A DNA stretch of 20,570 nucleotides from Methanomassiliicoccales archaeon UBA280 (GTDB lineage: Archaea > Thermoplasmatota > Thermoplasmata > SG8-5). Shown in pieces: positions 12,205 to 18,564 of the stretch. The position numbers were made by a program, and so were the translations under genes. Each line of letters starts with the position of its first letter. Position 1 is the first letter of the stretch. The stretch is from the NCBI GenBank assembly GCA_002499085.1, contig DAKD01000018.1, forward strand, positions 1-20,570, written 5' to 3'. The notes below the pieces were generated by a model. It was not told the DNA's origin. It ran no database searches and saw nothing but the letters and a program-made list of their open reading frames with translations.

Positions 12205-13032
12205 TTATCTACTGTGCCTCTCAATAAGCCCTTCCACCCATTGCTGTATCTCTGGATTCGTATCCACCACGAACTCCTGCCCCCTGGACACGGACTCGAA
12301 ATACCCGTTTTTCCAAGATTCTTTCTTGTGATAGCTGATGTTGACATCCCTGAATATCTCGGGGAGGTTCCAGCAGGTTATCTTGTATCCTGGCTTGGTC
12401 AGAACGAGTTCCTCGCTGAACCTGAAAAGGCCGCTGCCGGGGAGGGTCTCGTCAAATGATAGGCGGTCCCGGGAAATGTATATCGTGTTCTTTGAAGTTT
12501 TCCAGGCCTTATCGGATGCATGCGGATGGTATTTCAGCCAATCGGGAACAACCGTCCCGGCATCTGCCTTGAGTATTTCGCCTATCTGGAGATATCCGAA
12601 CAACATGTGGAATTCATGCCGATTGGCATCATATCTGAGTTTGCCGTTGTCGTCGAACGTGTGGTTGAATCTGCCGAAGAACAGGAAAATATCCCCTACG
12701 GCCACGCCCTGGTTCTCCAGGTGGGCTTGGGCAGCCTCGGCCTGGCCGAATGCCGGTTTCCAGCCGGGCGCTCTTCCGTAAGTGCTCGCCCCGAGGTCCG
12801 GGTCCAAATGGCAATGCGGATTGATCAATTTGATGCCCAGGTCGGCCATCAGTTCAGAGTACCTGGCATAATTTTCATAGTTTAGAATCAAATCGTCGTA
12901 TTTTATGTCCAGCTCTTCGGTTTTTTCATTGGCCGGAATAGGAAACGTGATTATCCGTCCGTTCGGAAGAATCGGACTGGGATGCCCCCCGTATGATGAA
13001 TCGAATCCCTTTCTGCTGAGGATTATTTTCAT
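12205..13032 (-). CDS. Nmad3-like protein (nucleotide modification associated domain 3)
   Basis: A 275-residue protein matching the Nmad3 pattern: MKIILSRKGFDSSYGGHPSP at the start, IITFPIP near 27, HCHLDPDL near 80, then PGWKPAFGQAEAAQAHLENQ with GVAVGDIFLFFGRF, and later MLFGYLQIGEILKA, HPHASDK, NTIYISRDRL, LPGSGLF and ITCWNLPEIF. The family was defined by comparative genomics of DNA base-modification systems in phages and defence loci; its biochemical activity is not established. The ATG at 13032 lies about 25 bases after a TATA-like AATTATATGA, so it is preferred to the ATG nine codons upstream. Neighbours here are a restriction-modification module and an RNase III-domain gene, with no obvious modification enzyme next to it. 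It is convergent with the AT-rich gene. Confidence 0.82.
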   Translation of the reverse strand: MKIILSRKGFDSSYGGHPSPILPNGRIITFPIPANEKTEELDIKYDDLILNYENYARYSELMADLGIKLINPHCHLDPDLGASTYGRAPGWKPAFGQAEAAQAHLENQGVAVGDIFLFFGRFNHTFDDNGKLRYDANRHEFHMLFGYLQIGEILKADAGTVVPDWLKYHPHASDKAWKTSKNTIYISRDRLSFDETLPGSGLFRFSEELVLTKPGYKITCWNLPEIFRDVNISYHKKESWKNGYFESVSRGQEFVVDTNPEIQQWVEGLIERHSR

Positions 13033-13407
13033 TGTTGGTTCGGAAGGGTTCTCAATCATATAATTGAATCGGTTGGATCACATCCGCGGCTCATTGGCAT
13101 CGGCCTGCCGCGGACCCGATGCAAGAGCGCCGGGTTAGCTGGGACCAGTGGGCGGTTGGTGGGATGCCGTCGACCTCCCCGCCCTAACAAATACTTTCAA
13201 AATGCCAGGCGAGGCTTCCCATACAGGAGCAACAGAATGCCCCAGAACGCTGAGAAAAGCGCACTCGCACACAGAACGCTCCTAAACCTCGGGCTCACAC
13301 CCGGGGCATGCTGCCGTGAAATCGCCGTACCTCGCGCCATGTTAGGCCGGGCAGGATTGCCCCCAAACCCTTTTACGGCTAATTCCCCATCCTCCCCCGG
13401 AGATACC
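13033..13407. other. Divergent intergenic region with IS-end-like remnant
   Basis: Between the Nmad3 and RNase III genes. Read on the minus strand, 13168-13190 gives GTTAGGGCGGGGAGGTCGAC, close to the IS200/IS605-like sequence near 9620 (GGGCGGGGAGGTGTTGAC), in opposite orientation. The plus-strand frame open through most of this region joins the RNase III gene but has no protein-like features before the GTG at 13408. Confidence 0.35.
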
Positions 13408-13863
13408 GTGACGGCTCAGGAAGAGGACATCTGGAGATTTTTGCGGGAGAAGCTGGACATCCATTCGAAGAACGCGCTCTACATCGAGGCGTTCACGCAC
13501 AGCGCCAACCCGAATGCCGAACCCAAACCGAGGACCAATGGAAACCTGGCCTACCTCGGGGATTCCATCATTAATTTCGTCTTCGGGGACTATTGCTACA
13601 AGAAGTTTCACCCTGAGGGGACGAAGGGGATGATGTCGAAGCGGAGCAATGCGATGCGCTCGGATTCTTACCTTTCAAAGCTGGCCCAGAAGCTCTGGGA
13701 AGATTATCCGGACATCATCATCTCGGACAATCCCCCGAGGTCCAAAAAAGGCTTGGCCACGATGCGCGCGAAGGCCCTCGAAGCCCTCTTTGGCGCAATC
13801 TACCTCGACCAAGGCTTCGAAAAGGCTTGCGCCCTCGCCGAGAAACACCTCCTAGGTCTCTAA
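13408..13863 (+). CDS. RNase III-domain protein without dsRNA-binding domain
   Basis: A 151-residue single RNase III domain. NGNLAYLGDSIINFVFGDYC (44-63) aligns with the signature ERLEFLGD..L, and AKALEALFGAIYLDQGFEKA (121-140) with the second catalytic block. RNase III cuts double-stranded RNA with two metal ions bound by four acidic residues. Here D52 and E125 are kept, but the positions matching the second glutamate and the other aspartate are A48 and K122. The enzyme may therefore be inactive or changed. The dsRNA-binding domain of bacterial RNase III is absent. RNase III domains are uncommon in archaea. The start is GTG at 13408, preceded by GGAGAT; longer forms lack support. It is transcribed divergently from the Nmad3 gene. 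Confidence 0.82.
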   Translation: MTAQEEDIWRFLREKLDIHSKNALYIEAFTHSANPNAEPKPRTNGNLAYLGDSIINFVFGDYCYKKFHPEGTKGMMSKRSNAMRSDSYLSKLAQKLWEDYPDIIISDNPPRSKKGLATMRAKALEALFGAIYLDQGFEKACALAEKHLLGL

Positions 13864-13913
13864 CATGGGCACCCCGCCCTCACGGGGGAGCGCCCGATCC
13901 CCGTTTGTGTGAA

Positions 13914-14921
13914 TCAGTCCTCCGGTTCTGATCCTTCGGCCAGTGCGAAAAATTCCCGCAGTTTGCCTTGCAGGATACTTTTATCCATCAGCTTGGTCCT
14001 GTATTCCGCCACCAATGCCGGGGACATAGAACGGCTTAGGGCCACCTCCACCACCTCATCGTCCTTGGTCTTGCAGAGAATGATTCCGACCGACGGATTC
14101 TCGTGCTCCTTCTTAGTCTGTCTGTCCAGTGCTTCAAGGTAGAACTGCATTTTTCCGAGATACTCCGGTTTGAAATCATCGATCTTAAGCTCGAACGCCA
14201 CAAGACACCTAAGTTCCCGATGGTAGAACAGCAGGTCCACGAAATAATCGCTTCTCCCCACCTGAAGTCTGTATTCCTGACCGACAAAGGACATGTCGTG
14301 CCCAGTCTCCAGCAGGAATTGCCTCAGGTTGCTCACTATTGAGTGTTGAAGTTGCTTTTCAGAGTGTGTTTCAGGCAGTTTCAGAAAATCCAGAACGTAT
14401 GTGTCCCTAAATACCAAGGGAAGTGTTGGGTGTGCTTCTTTCAGCAGCATGGGCAGTTTTTGCATGCCCATGACCGTTCTCTCATAATAGCTGCTGCCAA
14501 TCTGTCTTTCAAGCTCCCTCACCGACAATTTATTTTTTACTGCCAGTCTCAGATAGAACTCCCTTTCCTCGGCTGTTTGGGCCTTGGCTATTATGAGAAT
14601 ATTCGCCGACCATGTCAATTCTCTCAACAGTGTCGAGAGTTTTTTGGAATCCCTGTATGTATCATAGAATTGCTTCATGCGCCATAAGTTCTGCGCAGAG
14701 AATCCGCGGATAGACGCATCGTGCTGTCTTATTCGGGAGGCAAGATTCTCCACAACACCCGCCCCCCACTTGCCACTCACGATTTGTTGGCTGATATGCT
14801 TTCCTATCTCCCAGTACAAATCAATCAATATGGTGTTAACCGCTCTGTAAGCTTTGGTTCTGGCATCTTCAATGAGCCCGATGACATAATCCAAATCGAA
14901 TTCGGTGATGGATTCATCCAT
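13914..14921 (-). CDS. YhcG-type PD-(D/E)XK nuclease (DUF1016)
   Basis: A 335-residue protein of the YhcG family. The N-terminal part (AYRAVNTILIDLYWEIGKHI, WGAGVVENLASRI, RGFSAQNLWRMKQFYDTY, LRELTWSANILI) is the DUF1016 N-domain. The C-terminal part is a PD-(D/E)XK nuclease with FVDLLFYHRELRCLVAFELK (the aspartate and the E-x-K) and KPEYLGKMQFYLEALD. Family members occur in defence islands and are thought to be DNA nucleases, possibly of a restriction or Holliday-junction-like type; the target is not known. The ATG at 14921 is preceded by GGAGAA at six bases and by a TATA box at 14954-14963; the 16 codons upstream overlap that promoter. It is a complete gene with a normal length. Confidence 0.92.
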   Translation of the reverse strand: MDESITEFDLDYVIGLIEDARTKAYRAVNTILIDLYWEIGKHISQQIVSGKWGAGVVENLASRIRQHDASIRGFSAQNLWRMKQFYDTYRDSKKLSTLLRELTWSANILIIAKAQTAEEREFYLRLAVKNKLSVRELERQIGSSYYERTVMGMQKLPMLLKEAHPTLPLVFRDTYVLDFLKLPETHSEKQLQHSIVSNLRQFLLETGHDMSFVGQEYRLQVGRSDYFVDLLFYHRELRCLVAFELKIDDFKPEYLGKMQFYLEALDRQTKKEHENPSVGIILCKTKDDEVVEVALSRSMSPALVAEYRTKLMDKSILQGKLREFFALAEGSEPED

Positions 14922-14953
14922 GTAATTTTCTCCGAATGAGTTGTTCTCCCATA

Positions 14954-14963
14954 GTATAAAAAG
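14954..14963 (-). promoter_or_regulatory. TATA box of the YhcG-type nuclease gene
   Basis: Minus strand CTTTTTATAC about 33-42 bases before the ATG, followed by a Shine-Dalgarno (GGAGAA), so a short leader is expected. Confidence 0.55.
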
Positions 14964-15004
14964 GCGCACAGGGGGATTCCGAAAGTATTTCGTTTGTCCC
15001 CCCG

Positions 15005-15052
15005 TGCCCCGCCTGATGCTGCCATTCGGTTAGCTGAAGGGCGGGGTGATGC
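15005..15052 (+). repeat. IS200/IS605-end-like hairpin sequence
   Basis: CCCCGCC and GGCGGGG pair across a 26-base loop, followed by TGATGCCGCC. The block GCTGAAGGGCGGGGTGATG is like those near 9620 and 12003. No transposase gene is nearby. Confidence 0.35.
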
Positions 15053-15073
15053 CGCCAAAAAACCTTCACATCC

Positions 15074-15120
15074 TATCGATAAACCGATACATGAATCGAT
15101 AAATCGATAGATTTAAATAC
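15074..15120 (+). promoter_or_regulatory. Operator repeats and TATA box of the second MNT-HEPN operon
   Basis: TATCG..CGATA (15074-15089) and ATCGAT-AA-ATCGAT (15095-15108) form two similar sites in direct succession. ATTTAAATAC (15111-15120) is the TATA box, 25-30 bases before the GTG at 15143. The winged-helix domain of the MNT protein is the likely binder. Confidence 0.6.
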
Positions 15121-15142
15121 GCCGTGGCAGCTATACCGGTCT

Positions 15143-15727
15143 GTGTTGGAAGGTTTCTTCGGCTCCAGGGCAAAGGTCCGCATCATCCGGGTGGCGGCAT
15201 CTCATCCGGACAGGGATTACTCCGTCGAGGATCTGGCCAAGGCCGTCGGCATGTCCTACGGGACAGTGCATCCCGCAGTGGGGGAACTTGCCGCCTCCCG
15301 CGCATTGATTTCCAGGAAGGCGGGGCGGTCCAAGCTTTACACGATCAACCGCAAGCACCCAATTTTCCGGGAAGTGCAGAAACTGATAGAGAAAGAGAAA
15401 AGCGCCTTCATGGACATAGCGAAGGGTTTCGCCAAGGATCTGGACAAGAGATGTGTCGAGAGCATCGTTCTTTTCGGCTCTGCAGCCAGACACAAACCTC
15501 TCCCCGGGGATATCGATATATTGATAGTCACCGAGAACGGTAAAAACCCGGGCAATCTCTCCGAAATTACCGACAGAGCCCTGGAAGAGTCTGATACTGT
15601 GATCTCACCGATATGCCTGTCCAGACAGACGGTGGCCGACAAAGTGGAGAATAACGACGGGTTCATTGTCCAGGTCATTAACGAAGGGAAGATATTGTGG
15701 GGCGAGGCAGAATGGTTAAAGATGTAA
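15143..15727 (+). CDS. Winged-helix MNT nucleotidyltransferase (second MNT-HEPN pair)
   Basis: A 194-residue protein with an N-terminal winged helix (about 8-70: VRIIRVAASHPDRDYSVEDL, then AKAVGMSYGTVHPAVGEL) and an MNT nucleotidyltransferase domain (SIVLFGSAARHKPLPGDIDI at 107-126, with G112-S113 and D123/D125). Same layout as the protein at 4845 but not a close copy. It would modify or restrain the HEPN partner encoded next and repress the operon. GTG at 15143 is used because it sits about 27 bases after the TATA box, so the message is probably leaderless. The stop at 15725-15727 overlaps the HEPN start by 16 bases. The coding sequence itself looks intact. Confidence 0.85.
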   Translation: MLEGFFGSRAKVRIIRVAASHPDRDYSVEDLAKAVGMSYGTVHPAVGELAASRALISRKAGRSKLYTINRKHPIFREVQKLIEKEKSAFMDIAKGFAKDLDKRCVESIVLFGSAARHKPLPGDIDILIVTENGKNPGNLSEITDRALEESDTVISPICLSRQTVADKVENNDGFIVQVINEGKILWGEAEWLKM

Positions 15728-16104
15728 GAAAATCGGAATCGTCGAAATATCTTGAACAGGCAGATGAATTCCTGCAATCCGCCAAGGAGGACATGGAAGC
15801 GGAGAGGTTCAATGCCGCAGTGTTCTCGGCAATCTAGGCGATGATAAATGCGAACGACGCGTTCACAATCAATTTTCTGGAGAAACGTGCATCGGCGGAC
15901 CACCGCGAATGCCTCAAGCTTCATTCGGACGCTGCCGGCATCATTCATGATTCGTCTCAGAAGGACCGCCTGAGAGATTCCATAAACCTGCGATCGCAAG
16001 CCGGATACATGGGCGAATGGATGTCAAAAGCGGATGCTGAGAGAACAGTGAGGCGCGCAATCCAGTTCCTGGCATGGGTGGCCAAGAAAATAAAATCGGA
16101 TTGA
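15712..16104 (+). pseudogene. HEPN gene with an in-frame TAG at codon 42
   Basis: From the ATG at 15712 the frame reads MVKDVRKSESSKYLEQADEF, continues to FNAAVFSAI, meets TAG at 15835-15837, and goes on AMINANDAFTINFLEKRASA to TGA at 16104, giving 130 codons in all, a normal HEPN length. Both halves are clearly HEPN (helix AAVFSAI-x-AMINANDAFTI; later NLRSQAGYMGEWMSKADAER and AIQFLAWVAKKI). The TAG stands where related proteins often have Tyr or His. Either this is a nonsense mutation that disables the toxin or the TAG is read through, for example as pyrrolysine in a Pyl-using archaeon. No pyl gene is in the window. The rest of the frame is intact. Confidence 0.75.
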
Positions 16105-16107
16105 GAG

Positions 16108-16240
16108 TATCGGCCGTTATTACCCAATCCGATACTCCGGCGCATCTGTGCAATCCGCAGTCGCGCCCATCGCCCCAATCAGTTCCGAACCGCGGTTCGG
16201 ATGGAGCTAAAAACCGCTGTTCGGATGCCGCTAAAAACCG
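16108..16240. repeat. Structured repeat of about 110-120 bp, first copy
   Basis: It starts with GAGTATCGG (16106-16114) pairing with CCGATACTC (16130-16138), then CGCGCCCATCGCCCCAA, then a palindrome TCCGAACCGCGGTTCGGA, then GGAGCTAAAAACCGCTGTTC GGATG with a second unit after it. A second copy occupies 20463-20570 with the same order of parts. Confidence 0.75.
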
Positions 16241-16313
16241 CGCCCCGAGCACTTTCGCCCACCCCCCGGCAAATTATATATACCCGGTTTTTCATTATAC
16301 TGAATCACATATG

Positions 16314-16433
16314 TTACTGCGTGGTAGGGCACAAGCCTGAACCGGCAGGGGCGGTAAAACGCCCTTGAAGGCGCGCGCAGCACAACTTTATTTTACCGGC
16401 GAATATGATGTTGCTGTCCACGACGACAAGCAA
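16314..16433 (-). pseudogene. VapC PIN-domain toxin stub
   Basis: Directly after the VapB stop the minus strand continues from TTG as LLVVVDSNIIFAG, the first strand of a PIN-domain VapC toxin with its first catalytic aspartate. It then turns into unrelated sequence (GKIKLCCARLQGRF...) and ends at TAA. The rest of the PIN domain (about 110 residues with the other acidic residues) is missing, so the toxin is lost by deletion or insertion near 16395. Confidence 0.6.
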
Positions 16434-16655
16434 TCAGATCCCGTGCCTTTTCGCCACGGAACGCTTCAGCACCCTGTCAAGCTCTTCAATATCGTCCTCG
16501 GTCAATTTGCTCTTGGAGGCGATCCTGTCCAGTACTTTAAGCCTGTCAGCATATTCCTTCATGGCCTTTCTGGCTATCGCACTCCACTTGATCTCGGGGT
16601 GGTTCTTTATCGCATCATGCAGTTCCTCGTCGATTGACAATGTCATGTTGGGCAT
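16434..16655 (-). CDS. vapB: VapB-type antitoxin, now without an intact toxin
   Basis: A 73-residue VapB antitoxin: MPNMTLSIDEELHDAIKNHP forms the strand and first helix of the ribbon-helix-helix domain, EIKWSAIARKAMKEYADRL the second helix, and LTEDDIEELDRVLKRSVAKR the toxin-binding tail. VapB binds DNA as a dimer and blocks the VapC RNase. The ATG at 16655 is chosen because it lies about 25 bases after a TATA-like ATTAATATATG and starts the family consensus; an ATG at 16679 lies inside the promoter. The operator candidate is the inverted repeat at 16664-16681. Its toxin gene is reduced to a stub, so this is an orphan antitoxin, which may protect against related VapC proteins or await loss. 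Confidence 0.85.
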   Translation of the reverse strand: MPNMTLSIDEELHDAIKNHPEIKWSAIARKAMKEYADRLKVLDRIASKSKLTEDDIEELDRVLKRSVAKRHGI

Positions 16656-16663
16656 GAAGTAAC

Positions 16664-16681
16664 ATATGTGCGAACACATAT
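16664..16681 (-). promoter_or_regulatory. Inverted-repeat operator of vapB
   Basis: ATATGTG-CGAA-CACATAT, a perfect 7-bp inverted repeat overlapping the TATA region just before the VapB start. Confidence 0.6.
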
Positions 16682-16752
16682 ATTAATGTTTTCAAATCGA
16701 GTTATTTCCATTTTGGAACATACTGCCGAAGCGCCACCGCGCCCACGTCCGT

Positions 16753-16784
16753 CTGACCGGGGCCCGCAGGGGGCGGAGCCCCCC
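16753..16784. repeat. GC-rich palindromic repeat, copy B (left of GNAT gene)
   Basis: 32 bases identical to 17357-17388, beginning CTGACCGGGGCCCGCAGG and ending in GGAGCCCCCC; the core GGGGGCGGAGCCCCC is a hairpin. The two copies lie in direct orientation on either side of the GNAT gene. Confidence 0.85.
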
Positions 16785-16792
16785 CACCGTCC

Positions 16793-17314
16793 TTACATTT
16801 TCCCATATTCGCTCTCAAGAATGCAATAAAAGAACTGGTCGGCCCAACCGTTCTTCCAGGGCAATTCCTCTCTGAATGTCCCCTCTCTGGTCATGCCCAG
16901 CCTTTCCATCGCCTTGCATGATGCGGTATTGTGTTCGTTGCACATGCCCACCACTTTGTGGGCATTCCAATCCTTGAAAGCATACTCGAGGGCTATTCTC
17001 CCCGCCTCAATGCAATATCCCTGTTTCCGGTATTCCGGGAAGGTGCAGAATCCGATTTCCCAGCTTTTTCGCTCCTTCACATACCAGTGCATATGCAGCG
17101 TTCCGATCGGCGTTCTTTCGGGGTCGTCAAGCAATATTATGTATTGTTTGTACCACTCGCTGTTCATCCTTTCCAGCACTTTCCTGTGAACCGATTCCCT
17201 GTCGGCAGAGGCAACATCATCCTCATACGGCCATAACTCGATATCGGTTTTTATGCGTGCAATGAAATCCGCATCCTCCAATGCGGCAGGAGACAATATT
17301 ATTCTTTGTTTCAT
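16793..17314 (-). CDS. GNAT-family N-acetyltransferase (RimJ/RimL-like)
   Basis: A 173-residue acetyltransferase. SPAALEDADFIARIKTD at the start, IGTLHMHWYVKERKSWEIGF (about 91-110), then the acetyl-CoA loop region FPEYRKQGYCIEAGRIALEY (Q/R-x-x-G-x-G/A type, here RKQGYC), AFKDWNAHKVVGMCNEHNTA and SCKAMERLGMTREGTFREEL follow the RimJ/RimL pattern, in which N-termini or small amines accept the acetyl group. The substrate cannot be told. The ATG at 17314 has a TATA-like ATTATTATAAC about 30 bases upstream. It is a single gene bracketed by two identical 32-bp repeats. Confidence 0.88.
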   Translation of the reverse strand: MKQRIILSPAALEDADFIARIKTDIELWPYEDDVASADRESVHRKVLERMNSEWYKQYIILLDDPERTPIGTLHMHWYVKERKSWEIGFCTFPEYRKQGYCIEAGRIALEYAFKDWNAHKVVGMCNEHNTASCKAMERLGMTREGTFREELPWKNGWADQFFYCILESEYGKM

Positions 17315-17356
17315 ACCGATGCGTATTTTACTCTGTTATAATAATTCTTCAGAGGA

Positions 17357-17388
17357 CTGACCGGGGCCCGCAGGGGGCGGAGCCCCCC
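17357..17388. repeat. GC-rich palindromic repeat, copy C (right of GNAT gene)
   Basis: Identical over 32 bases and in the same orientation as 16753-16784. Lies just upstream of the GNAT promoter and the zinc-finger gene. Confidence 0.85.
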
Positions 17389-17449
17389 GCGCCGACCAAA
17401 GCAAAAATAAAAGAACAGGAAAGACCATGACGAACAGGAGGAATATCGG

Positions 17450-17572
17450 ATGAAGTGCTTGTGCGGCAATATACTGAAATGGGTGGTCAAGGACAAATGG
17501 ATCTGCGATGTGTGCAACAGGGAATATACCACCGAGGAACTGAACAAAAAGGAAAAAAAGCGTTCGGGATGA
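17450..17572 (+). CDS. 40-residue zinc-finger protein
   Basis: From the ATG at 17450, with AGGAGG seven to twelve bases upstream, the frame encodes MKCLCGNILKWVVKDKWICD followed by VCNREYTTEELNKKEKKRSG and TGA. The cysteines (C3, C5, C19, C22) form a CxC...CxxC zinc-binding pattern, as in small zinc ribbons that start many archaeal proteins. The tail is basic. It is short but has a strong ribosome binding site and sensible composition, so I consider it real. No partner is obvious; the next gene has its own promoter. It may be a nucleic-acid-binding protein. Confidence 0.65.
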   Translation: MKCLCGNILKWVVKDKWICDVCNREYTTEELNKKEKKRSG

Positions 17573-17693
17573 TGCATAAGGGCCATCCCCGAGGGCCCGT
17601 CACCCGACAAGGCCCGAGAATTATGCCCGATTGGGACATAGGGTCCACAACTGATAGGCAGATAATTTCCAGAGCTACGTAATAATACCGAAC

Positions 17694-17703
17694 TATTTAT
17701 ATA
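17694..17703 (+). promoter_or_regulatory. TATA box of the winged-helix/nucleotidyltransferase operon
   Basis: CTATTTATATAC at about 17693-17704, 25-30 bases before the start at 17725/17728, implying a leaderless message. Confidence 0.6.
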
Positions 17704-17727
17704 CTTGTTCGCCCTAATTGCGTTGTG

Positions 17728-18564
17728 ATGTACAAAGAACGGCTCAACCGAACCGAGATAGAAATGCTCGAAACCATCAGTGCGGAACCTTGCACAATAA
17801 CTGAACTAGCCCGGGCCATGAAGAAATCCAAGAGCTACATCTCAGAGTCTGTCAAACATCTCTGCCAAATCGGATTTGCAGAAGTGAATAATCGCGCAGT
17901 GCAAATCGCATTCACCCCTCTGGGCAATGAGATATCCAGGCTGATACGGGAGGAGTCCATCATCAACAGATACAGTCTATTGAACGGCTCTCGCCTGAAG
18001 GTCCTGCCGCTCGTGATGAGCCCGGGGTACAGCGCACATGACATATCAAGGAGAACTGGTTTATCACCGAGAACCGTGCAGGCGATACTGGGGAAATGGA
18101 GGCAGATGGGGATTGTTATCCTAAAAAACCACAATTACACGCTGAATCCCAGGCACGAATCAATAATATCGCTCACCGAGAAATACATTGAACATCGGAA
18201 TCTCTCCCACCTGAAAGCATGCCAACCGGACGGGATGCTGCTCTGGCAGGGAAGAGGCGAATACATATTCTCCCTTGAGCATGAGGTGGCAGAATCAATC
18301 TACACGCCTGCGGCATCCACCAGGCTGATTGAGCTTGGTTATGATTTAATCTCCAGGAACGCGTATTACCATTACTCCCCGATTTCGACAGAGATATCTA
18401 GAGCGGAAGCCCTTGTCCAGAGCCTCAAGCTGGATCCGCTTAACCCCCGGATAAAGAGGCTAATCAGACGATCCATTAAGGACGAAACCGTCACAAGGGA
18501 CGAACTGGAAATATATTTCAACAAGTATGCCGTACGAATGCAGGGGAAGCACTATGACGATTAA
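17728..18564 (+). CDS. Double winged-helix regulator, partner of a nucleotidyltransferase
   Basis: A 278-residue protein with two helix-turn-helix segments in its first half: ITELARAMKKSKSYISESVK (about 24-43) with wing NRAVQIAFT, and SAHDISRRTGLSPRTVQAIL (about 101-120) with KWRQMGIVILKNHNYTLNP. The C-terminal half contains LLWQGRGEYIFSLEHEVAES, then STRLIELGYDLISRNAYYHY and RAEALVQSLKLDP, which I do not recognise. It could sense the cell state or bind the partner enzyme. The ATG at 17728 (or GTG at 17725) follows the TATA box by about 27 bases. The stop overlaps the nucleotidyltransferase start by 11 bases, so both are coupled, as in a toxin-antitoxin operon in which this protein is the repressor/antitoxin. 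Confidence 0.78.
   Translation: MYKERLNRTEIEMLETISAEPCTITELARAMKKSKSYISESVKHLCQIGFAEVNNRAVQIAFTPLGNEISRLIREESIINRYSLLNGSRLKVLPLVMSPGYSAHDISRRTGLSPRTVQAILGKWRQMGIVILKNHNYTLNPRHESIISLTEKYIEHRNLSHLKACQPDGMLLWQGRGEYIFSLEHEVAESIYTPAASTRLIELGYDLISRNAYYHYSPISTEISRAEALVQSLKLDPLNPRIKRLIRRSIKDETVTRDELEIYFNKYAVRMQGKHYDD

Noticed and set aside
12019..12459. 146-residue plus-strand frame containing LPVRAGYEALPNVHSG
   Set aside because: Mostly antisense to the Nmad3 gene. The first part may be an IS-related remnant, but I cannot support it as a gene.
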